Assembly: GCA_003427395.1 (NCBI GenBank)
Contig: BFEA01000004.1
Coordinates: 5,909,591-5,973,590 of the forward strand
Direction of reading: 5' to 3'
Length of the DNA stretch: 64,000 nucleotides
DNA from: Chara braunii
Lineage: Eukaryota > Streptophyta > Charophyceae > Charales > Characeae
Part shown: positions 55,700-64,000 of the stretch, one piece after another
Layout of the letters: every line of letters begins with the position of its first letter
Numbering within the stretch: the stretch's first letter is position 1
Notes under the pieces: model-generated
What the model was told of the DNA's origin: nothing
Databases searched by the model: none
What the model saw: only the letters and a program-made list of their open reading frames with translations
Translations under genes and position numbers: made by a program

Positions 55700-58600
55700 A
55701 ATTGAAACCAAATGTCCGGAGGAGTAAAAAAACAAGAACGAGTGGCAATATGGTGGTGATTGCGAAAGAAGCGACCATGACCACTCTTACACTCTCCAAA
55801 GGAAGCAACTACGGGTGGTGCAAAGGACAACTATAAAAAATATTACCGAAAACTAACGGAATTGAAGCAAACGATTTTCTACTCGACGAAAACGCCTCCT
55901 TTGAGGTTGAAGAAAACGATCACGAACCATGTGAGCAATGAAAATTGTCACAACTAAGTAAAGGAACTAGCACTACTACGAGTACGAACCTGACTATGAA
56001 GAATAAGCGTCATTCGTGGTCGAAATGAGTGCGATCAGGAATCTTCAATAAAGGTCATGATTAATGAGGCAAACGACCATAAGCATAGTAAGGATCGTCC
56101 GCCACCAACCTAGAGAATGGTTACAACGTTGAGCACAACATTCGTGGGTTCAATGAGTATAAGCTCAACCACGAGGAAGTCAAGCAAAACAATTGTGCCG
56201 TGTCGACGTATGATAACCACAATAATGGCTATAAACGCAAAACAAAATATCGCTTTCGCAAAGCAACTTGACCGAGGCTTCGAGGAGGTTCAATGACGAT
56301 CGTGAAGGGTGACAAACACGATCATGAAAAAATAGCGAACACGATTGTGCAATGTAACCTAACATTCCCTCCTCCTCGTTAAACCTCTCATTCTGAACCT
56401 CGTTCACCCTCTTCTCCTCAATCTTCCTTCCTCTTCCACCTCCCTTTTACTCCTTTTACCCTTATTCTCACCTCATTATTAGATTCGTTCGGCCATAAAG
56501 ACCCGGATTCAACTCTGCTCTCGATTAAAACGGATAAGAATTAGGTACGCTAGCATTTCTTCCGTTTTCTCACTCGTCACATTGTCTGCTTTGTTCGTTT
56601 TGTCTCTTCATGTTTTTATATTTATGACAATGATATGACATTATGACCAATAAAGGTCGAGCACCGTGATGTCGAATGTGTATAAACGAATATCATAACG
56701 TTGAATGCCTCGAAAATGACTGTCATGATGAAGACAATTGCGACCCTTGTCTTCTCCCTTTCTCTTTTTACCTTTTTTTTTTTTTTTTTTTTTTTTTNTC
56801 NTTTNTCTCCCCTNTTGAAATCAAGTTTNTCTTCCTCCTTCATTGACGTCAATTTTATGCTACATTTTCTTGTTCTTTTCGTCCGATCCATTGACTGACT
56901 GGTCCTACAACTCGACAATGCTCATAAAAACTTGGGTTGTTTGATCAGGTGGTTTTATGTACAACACAACCCAGTTATGGTAGGAACCTACAGGGTCAGT
57001 ACCATCCCAATTCAAAAACAGGCTCAGACCCAAGACGCAATTTTGTCTTACTCGATGTCGACAGGGCAAGCACAACCCTGGTGTTAAAGGTCAAAGAAAA
57101 ACAAAACCTAAGTCACCCGAACTCCCATTGTGGAACCCAAACCTATCTTGTTGCTTAATTCAGTACCCACTGGACTCGAACTTGGGCCTTCTGCCTCCCA
57201 CTTAAATACCTTATCAACGTAGTTAGGTCCTCATTTGACGTATTTCGACGAAATAAACCCGTTATAACGGATCTATCTACAATCCCACCTCGTCAAGCTC
57301 GAGCTAAGGCCCCACCTTGTGTCTCTAGTGGAATGCTAGCTAAATATAAGCTTAACGGGCATTTGTCCTATGCAAGTAAACATTAAAAAAGTGGCAGTTT
57401 TGACGTTCAACCAAACTCGACCTCTGTCAAAACGAACGAGCGAAAGTTTCGTCTCTTACCAACCTCGAGTTCCACTAATCGGAACCCTATCAAAATATTA
57501 ATATAAGAAAATGTAACCAAAATTACAAAAAATGAAAGAAAGTAAGAAAAATATTGTAAACGTGGTGATTGTGAACTAAAATGTCTGCCTCTTCTTAACT
57601 AAATGAGTCTCGCACCGGTAGTGAGCCTATTTCAGTGACTCATCAAAGCACGTCGTAGACCAATCTGTTCATTAACTACTAATCCCTTAACCTAACAGCT
57701 ACCACGCTATGTCGTAGTCGTCTCGTCCTATTGGATGATCACCCCCGGGTATTCTCCCATGACAGTTGTGAATCTAAAAATTAATATACGTACGTGTAGC
57801 GCATGTTGCAATCCCAATCAACCAAAATGTGCACGCGCTTACGTCACTGAGCAAAACCACAAGGTAACTTGTTGACCACTATGCTCAACGACAAACTAAC
57901 ATCTTACCATGCATTGCAATAATGTACGAACACACCTATTACTTTTGCCTCGGCTACAATTGTTGCGGCATGCGTCGTCAAAACAATGCTCTTCGCAGTG
58001 CTATGGACGCACCTTGTGCAAATTGCACAAACACAAGCAAATACTTTTGTAAGGATGTTTGTTAGGATAACACTTTTATTACTTAAAAACTTTGTACTTA
58101 ATTTATTTACGTATTCATAGGCAAGGTTACTTATACCACCAAATGTAATTGGTAATACCTTAGAAGAGTGGTACTTTGATGACACTTAAATACAACAGAC
58201 TCATACATTATAGGAATTCGCTTGTGTTTGCCGCATACGGCGTCATTTGTACACAAAATAAAAAACGAATAAATTATGTCGATGAAAACATTATTAAAAA
58301 TGTTTTAAATTTTATAAACGGCAGACCAAAAGAGGGATGAAAAATCACGATTGACTTCAACTTAATAATGATTTGAAAAAAATAATAAAATTATATTTTT
58401 TATGATATTTCTTATTTTTACTTCTCTTTTTTTTACACTTCGTTGTGTACTACTCTTTCTGGACTTAGCTCAGTGGTCGCTGAAGTACTATTTAGAAAGA
58501 AAAAAAAATTAATGAAGAAATACTCGAGGACTGATATGTCATTATCATTACCTTTAGCTAAACGTATAGTGACATACTTTTTGATGTTGCAGTACCTCTG

Positions 58601-58827
58601 TCAACGATACAGACAATGGCTTGAAATATTTCACGAGTAGTTCAAAGATGATTGAGAAATATGTTATTTTCATCGAAGAGCAAAAAAACGTTTAGTGCAT
58701 TTTATGAATACGTGTTTACATCAAGGAGACACTAAGGTATAGATAAACGGTCTATAACCTAGGCTACTAGAGTGGCCCGGGGTCACTTGCCTGGCCGAGT
58801 CAAAATAAATTTAAAAAAAAATGTATA
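55700..58827. other. AT-rich region without recognisable genes
   Basis: From 55700 to 56350 recurring ACGATC(A/G)TGA-like words suggest an old degenerate short repeat. At 56771-56815 there is a T-run with ambiguous bases. The remainder to 58827 has only short frames with no domain I recognise. Confidence 0.5.
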
Positions 58828-58835
58828 TCTATATA

Positions 58836-59600
58836 CAGAGTTGCCAGACTGAACGTACGGAGACCCCTAAGCGTACCCCCGAACGTTCGGGCGTTCGGGT
58901 CCCCGTACGGGGCCCGAACTCGAAGGGGTTCGGACCCCGCAAAAAACTATTTTGGCACCCAAAAATTATTATTTTTTTCTGATTGTTTTTTTGTGAGTTC
59001 TCTGTTATATAAGCTACTTGTCTCTCAATTTTGAAGTCATTATGTGGAGCCAAACAATAATGAAAAATCGGCAAAGATGGTGGTGTCAAAACTTGCTTTC
59101 CCAATTACTAATTTGTGTTTTTTCTCTTTTCACTTTTTATTTTCCCTTTATTTCGGGGCCTGAAAAACATTATTATTTTTTCAAACTTTATTTGTAGGTT
59201 CTCTATTATATAAGATACATACGTACAAAATTTCATGGCATTTGACAAAGCCAAAAACAAATGAAAAATCGCCAAAGATGGCAGTGTCAAAAACTTGCTC
59301 GCCCACGCAATAATTTCATTCTCGTTTTATTTTTTCTTATTTTTATTAATATTATTTATTTTTCGTATTTGATTTTTATTTCAAATTTGGTACGAAATTT
59401 GGATGTACTGTTGAGGTAAATATTGTTTAGTTTATTCTTCTGCATGACATATGTTTGTTTCAAAATTTTTAGAAACTTTGTTGTTGTTGTTTTTTTTTTC
59501 CGCGTTCGGCCGAACGTCCGAACTCGTCGAGAGGAAGTCTCAAACATTCGGGCGTTCGGGTTCGGGTGTTCGGTCCGTCCTGAACGCCGGCAACCCTCTC
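58836..59600. mobile_element. hAT-like non-autonomous element
   Basis: The left end CAGAGTTGCCAGAC faces a right end whose reverse complement is GAGGGTTGCCGGCG; both continue into GTTCGG/CCGAAC-rich subterminal repeats. Ends of the form CAGxGTTGCCA are common in hAT transposons. The 8-bp word TCTATATA lies just left (58828-58835) and again at 59603-59610, possibly a target duplication, but both sit in TA/CT microsatellite sequence. Two ~148-bp direct repeats lie inside, and there is no transposase frame. Confidence 0.5.
58963..59315 (+). repeat. Two ~148-bp direct repeats inside the hAT-like element
   Basis: ATTATTATTTTTTC, GTTCTCT(G/A)TTATATAAG, TGAAAAATCG(G/C)CAAAGATGG and GTGTCAAAA recur in order at about 58963-59110 and 59168-59315. 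Confidence 0.85.
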
Positions 59601-59610
59601 TCTCTATATA

Positions 59611-60965
59611 TATATACGTTTTTATTTATTTTTATTCTAATTTTGGTGGAGAATTTCGATGTGACCCTTAACCAAACGTTGTTGAGTTTACTTTTTTGCA
59701 TAACATAGTGTTTTCAGTTTTTTTTTTTTTTTTTTTTTGCTTGGACCTTCCTTGGGTTTTTCATGGGTTGTCAACCCGGAACCTCACTGCCACGCTGGTA
59801 GCCTAGTACATAACAGGATACTGTATTATACTATTTAGAAATCATATTGTAAAAATACGAAATAAATTTATCATAGAAGATAAATACGAAAATAAATCGC
59901 ATAATAATAATAATACGAAATAAATTATCAATTGTGTCATCATAGCAGTTACCCTTTACTATTTCTCTTAGATCACGATAACATGTTGTAAGATTCTTAA
60001 TTTATATCATACTTAATTAAAAATGTTACTCTGCAATTTTCTTCACTTCGGTTGTTGTTTTGTCATGTCTTGCTCGACAACGATGCAGCACGAGGTCAAC
60101 AGATAGTTCTTCCTCTTCTTCCTCATCGATTATTTTCTGGCCGCATGACAAAGATGGCGCTGACAATATTTCAGGAGCATGAGTTCCGAACAACTCCACA
60201 ATACATATCTTGATGGTGACGTATTGAATGCTCTCATTCATGCATGTCCTCTTTTCTATTTGTAACTCTTGCATTTCGAGAATTCATTGTACACTCTCTT
60301 GATGTACTAATCTCTTGTTTAGTTCGATCAGTGTTTCAAAATGAACAATTTTTAAATTTTACTTCTTCTTCTTCTTACTATGTTTGTCTAACTTTTTAAG
60401 AAGAAAAAAATGATGCTCTTACACTTCGAATGTTTCTCCTACAAATCCGGGTCTTCGATGGGAAAGTCGTTTCCACCTTTATGTGATTTATATTTTTTTT
60501 TACGCTTGCATTTCTATTTTAACGTCATCGTCATTGTTTTACAGTTTACATTACACTTACGTTACCTTAACATAATTTGTTGATATGCATTTTGATGCAC
60601 TTTCTGTTGTTCACGTGGTAGTCTATTCAGTGTTTTTTTTTTGTTAATACGCATCTCAAGACCATGTTTGTTGTTTCTCTTCAATATTTGAACTTTGTCC
60701 CTTAGCACAATCATTTCATGTATTAAAATTTGATTGTTTAACTTCAACAACAACATTTTTTTATTGTTTTTATCCTCTGCCGTTTTTTTTAAGTCTTCCA
60801 AGTCGGTCTTAAGTATTTAAATTTCTTTGTTTTTCTTCCTTCTTTTCAATTACAGAGTAGTCACTGTCCATTATTTCTTATGAAATTGCCACGTTGTTTG
60901 CACAACGCTCCGTCGACTACCATGTATGGCAACAACCCAAAGTCAACCTTTATGACCAATACAAA

Positions 60966-60966
<1 letters not shown>
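59611..60966. other. AT-rich region with a possible decayed coiled-coil frame (minus)
   Basis: No firm gene. On the minus strand, 60562-60801 is open and predicts a Lys/Leu/Asn-rich coiled-coil-like sequence (MLLLKLNNQILIHEMIVL), with a stop just upstream. 60026-60274 is another minus frame with an acidic EEEEEE run. They could be exons or remnants of one old gene or transposon, but I cannot link them. Confidence 0.3.
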
Positions 60967-60969
<3 letters not shown>

Positions 60970-61006
<37 letters not shown>

Positions 61007-61834
61007 NNNNNNNNNNNNNNNNNNNNNNNNNNNNNNNNNNNNNNNNNNNNNNNNNNNNNNNNNNNNNNNNNNNNNNNNNNNNNNNNNNNNNNNNNNNNNN
61101 NNNNNNNNNNNNNNNNNNNNNNNNNNNNNNNNNNNNNNNNNNNNNNNNNNNNNNNNNNNNNNNNNNNNNNNNNNNNNNNNNNNNNNNNNNNNNNNNNNNN
61201 NNNNNNNNNNNNNNNNNNNNNNNNNNNNNNNNNNNNNNNNNNNNNNNNNNNNNNNNNNNNNNNNNNNNNNNNNNNNNNNNNNNNNNNNNNNNNNNNNNNN
61301 NNNNNNNNNNNNNNNNNNNNNNNNNNNNNNNNNNNNNNNNNNNNNNNNNNNNNNNNNNNNNNNNNNNNNNNNNNNNNNNNNNNNNNNNNNNNNNNNNNNN
61401 NNNNNNNNNNNNNNNNNNNNNNNNNNNNNNNNNNNNNNNNNNNNNNNNNNNNNNNNNNNNNNNNNNNNNNNNNNNNNNNNNNNNNNNNNNNNNNNNNNNN
61501 NNNNNNNNNNNNNNNNNNNNNNNNNNNNNNNNNNNNNNNNNNNNNNNNNNNNNNNNNNNNNNNNNNNNNNNNNNNNNNNNNNNNNNNNNNNNNNNNNNNN
61601 NNNNNNNNNNNNNNNNNNNNNNNNNNNNNNNNNNNNNNNNNNNNNNNNNNNNNNNNNNNNNNNNNNNNNNNNNNNNNNNNNNNNNNNNNNNNNNNNNNNN
61701 NNNNNNNNNNNNNNNNNNNNNNNNNNNNNNNNNNNNNNNNNNNNNNNNNNNNNNNNNNNNNNNNNNNNNNNNNNNNNNNNNNNNNNNNNNNNNNNNNNNN
61801 NNNNNNNNNNNNNNNNNNNNNNNNNNNNNNNNAC

Positions 61835-61924
<90 letters not shown>
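60970..61924. repeat. (AT)n microsatellite around an 826-bp assembly gap
   Basis: AT dinucleotides run into N at 61007-61832 and resume at about 61839-61924. All long frames crossing it are artefacts. Confidence 0.95.
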
Positions 61925-61925
<1 letters not shown>

Positions 61926-63130
61926 CCGTCAACCCAGTCATTTTTCTAAAATTTGTCGTTTTTTTATCTCTTGTCATTTCTTATCTTTTTGTTATTGTAA
62001 TTTTTTCGTTCTCTCCTCTTCTTTCTACATATTTTGTTTTCCCGCTTCACTCATTTTATTTCTTCAATTTTTACAAATATTTGTTTTTTTTATTCTTGTA
62101 ATATCATTTTTTTTGTTACTATCATTTGTTTGATACTTGTGATTTTCACGTCTACTATTCGGTTTGTTGCAACTTCCGTTGTATTGGTCCTTGTCCCTAT
62201 ACAATCCTAAAAAACATACCAGTCCTCGCGTGACGCACCTGTCGGACCCATGAAAGTCATTGGCACATGAAACCGCACAAGGTCGGTTACATTGTGCCGA
62301 GGCACACGAGTTTTTTCTGGCCACAAGACGGTTTTGGTTTCGTTGTTTTGTTTTTCACTGCCGAAAGCGACACCGCTGTGTATTTCACTTCATTGTTTTC
62401 GTCTTTTTTGCCTGGTGCGGCGAGTGGGCGAGATGCACATGTTCGAATACAAGTATGTAGCACAACTTGTTTGGGTGAGCAGACACATATGGAACAAGAC
62501 CTCGCTCCACCACTAGTGGTGTATGTTTTTATGATCTAGGAAAATTCGTTCTCATTTTTTTTTAGTATTCTTTTCTTTTTTTTCGGTGTCGCGTTTTTTT
62601 TTTAAATATAAAAAGGCACAAACGATAAAAAAAAGTTATGTATCTCTTTCTACTTTCTACCAAAATATTTATTATTATTTTGCACGTGTTGTTACATAAT
62701 CATAAAAGGTTAGGGAGGACTGAACGAACTGCCGATATTCAAAGAGAGGACGTGACGTGCGATGCGGTGGTTGCGGTGTCGAGCGCATCCACTTTCGCGT
62801 TTTTTGCAAAAGGCGAGAGCCTTTCTGGCCACATCACGCATGCTTAAAAGAAAAAGAAAACCTAAAACTTATTAACAATGCTCGCGAACCGCCAAGACGG
62901 ACGAGGTTGAGTTATTACCTCACTACTTTGGCCGGATGTGTTGACCGTACCTCCCGCATACGGTAGACGTACGACTTATGTAAAAAACAAATTCTCCACT
63001 CAGCCGTAGGTTTGGCCTAAATAAATTCGGTAGGTATTCCAATCTCATCAGGTCAAATTATTCAAACGAAATCTCATCATAAGGTCGGAACACGTATGGC
63101 ATTCAAAGTACCGGGCAGATACCCTTGTAA
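61925..63130. other. AT-rich and mixed non-coding DNA
   Basis: T-rich with short frames only; no domain, tRNA or element end is recognised. Confidence 0.4.
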
Positions 63131-63660
63131 GGGTTTTTAGCCTGACAGCGGGAAGAGGAGAATAATGTCCAAGAGGAGGAACGAGAGGAGGACGAGGGGC
63201 AAGGATGAGGAGCGGGTGGGGGAGAAAAGGCAGGGATGAGAAGCACATGGAATGGGAGGGGGAGCAGGGGAAGGATGAGGAGTGGGAAGAGGAGCGGGAC
63301 GAGGAGGAGCAAGAAGTAAAGCGGAGAAAGGAAAAGGGGAAGGAGGATCAACAATAGGAGGAAAAGGGGGAAAACGACCAGTGGAAATAGAAGGACATTA
63401 AACTAGAGGAGTATCATGAGGCAGAGCAAGAAAAGGAAGCAGTGAAGCATTGGCCATCAAGAGTAAAAAATAGGAAATAATTAGCAGAACGAGGACAATA
63501 AACTCAAAGGAGGAAGACATTGAACTTAAAGGAGGAAGACAATGCACTTAAGGACCGCCGAGAGGCGGAGCGGGAAGAGGAGGGGAGGATGATGAGCATC
63601 AGGAGGAAAGGAGCAAAGGAGGAACGAGACGTGGAGGCCTAGTCCCTATGAGTTAGGGCC
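63130..63660 (+). repeat. Purine-rich AGGAGG/GAGGA tract
   Basis: The plus strand is nearly all A/G with recurring GAGGAG, GGAGGAAG and GATGAGGAG. At 63500-63545 AAAGGAGGAAGACA(T/A)TG repeats twice. Confidence 0.85.
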
Positions 63661-64000
63661 GGGTTGTACGGAGGGGCGGCCACCGTACGGAGGCGCCGGG
63701 TTGTACGGAGGCCGACGGGTCCAATCCCACCATTTTGCAAGCGGCAATTTTGCCGATTTTTCGTGCTTAGAAGAAATCATGAAAATGTTTGAAAATTTGA
63801 GGGTCCGTAGATTAGGTCGTGATCTTTCACGGGAAAATATCAGGAAAAAAAAAAATCATTTTGACAGTGAAATATTCGACGCGCCGATTCGGTTTACTTC
63901 CAATTTTTGACGCAAATTCCGTTTGGACGCCCGTCCGGTTTTCCACGCTGTACTACCGGTCGTTCGACCAAAAAACAGCGACCTCGCACTAGAGGTCCTC
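63660..64000. other. Repeat-like end of window with TGTACGGAGG words
   Basis: GGGTTGTACGGAGG occurs twice (63661 and 63692), with CCGTACGGAGG between. TTGCCGATTTTTCGTG is the reverse complement of the GAAAAATCGGCAAA word inside the hAT-like element at 59 kb, so a related element may lie here, cut by the window end. Confidence 0.4.

Larger units (their letters stand above)
50250..55700. other. Nuclear mosaic of mitochondrial and plastid DNA
   Basis: Within 5.4 kb lie fragments of nad5, a group II intron, four tRNA-like remnants plus one intact-looking tRNA, ccmC, atp1 (two pieces), SSU rRNA (several pieces, both strands) and plastid rpoB. None of the protein genes is complete, two carry stops, and order and orientation match no organelle genome. 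Composition is far more AT-rich than the gene region to the left. The sequence between fragments is unrecognised AT-rich DNA. Confidence 0.8.

Noticed and set aside
58443-58640. 65-codon plus-strand frame near the organelle mosaic
   Set aside because: Checked for ATP synthase or other organelle protein motifs and none matched convincingly.
60880-62133. Frames of 340-420 codons
   Set aside because: Created by an 826-bp gap and alternating AT (Ile-Tyr) sequence.

Overview
Eukaryotic nuclear DNA, almost certainly from a streptophyte (green-plant lineage). The window holds one large intron-rich gene whose first two RRMs and WW domain are of the plant FCA type. It also holds nuclear copies of plant-type mitochondrial genes (nad5, atp1, ccmC, SSU rRNA, tRNAs) and of plastid rpoB. 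Very long introns, dense GA/CT microsatellites and abundant repeats would suit a charophyte such as Chara; that is an inference, not something read directly.

Layout. (1) 1-1004: upstream region. (2) 1005-39864, plus strand: one gene of 23 coding exons, rebuilt here by splice sites, reading phase and protein homology. The 22 introns run from 276 bp to 10.4 kb. The summed coding length is 1998 bp (665 codons plus stop) and every junction is phase-consistent. Domain order is RRM1 - RRM2 - Gly/Met-rich - Gln-rich - WW - Gln-rich - RRM3. RRM1, RRM2 and WW look like the flowering-time regulator FCA. RRM3 and the short basic, Tyr-ended tail look like CELF/Bruno proteins. Introns carry tandem duplications, a 2-kb pyrimidine-rich tract, a G-tract and a family of ~200-bp elements with CCACCAGTAC-like inverted ends. 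(3) 39865-45600: 3' flank and non-coding DNA with duplicated segments and a second pyrimidine-rich tract (43.5-45.1 kb). (4) 45624-46187: an intronless 187-codon ORF of unknown function. (5) 46.2-50.2 kb: microsatellites and diverged duplications, no convincing gene. (6) 50.3-55.7 kb: an AT-rich mosaic of decayed organelle DNA (nad5, group II intron domain V, tRNAs, ccmC, two permuted halves of atp1, scrambled SSU rRNA, and plastid rpoB). (7) 55.7-64 kb: AT-rich repeat DNA with a hAT-like non-autonomous element (58.84-59.60 kb), a long AT microsatellite around an 826-bp gap, and a purine-rich tract near the end.

Only the FCA/CELF-like gene is a confident functional protein gene. It should be a nuclear RNA-binding protein: three RRMs for RNA, WW for proline-rich partners, and a long low-complexity middle able to support condensation. 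The organelle-derived segment is dead DNA apart from a structurally intact-looking tRNA-Ser(UGA).
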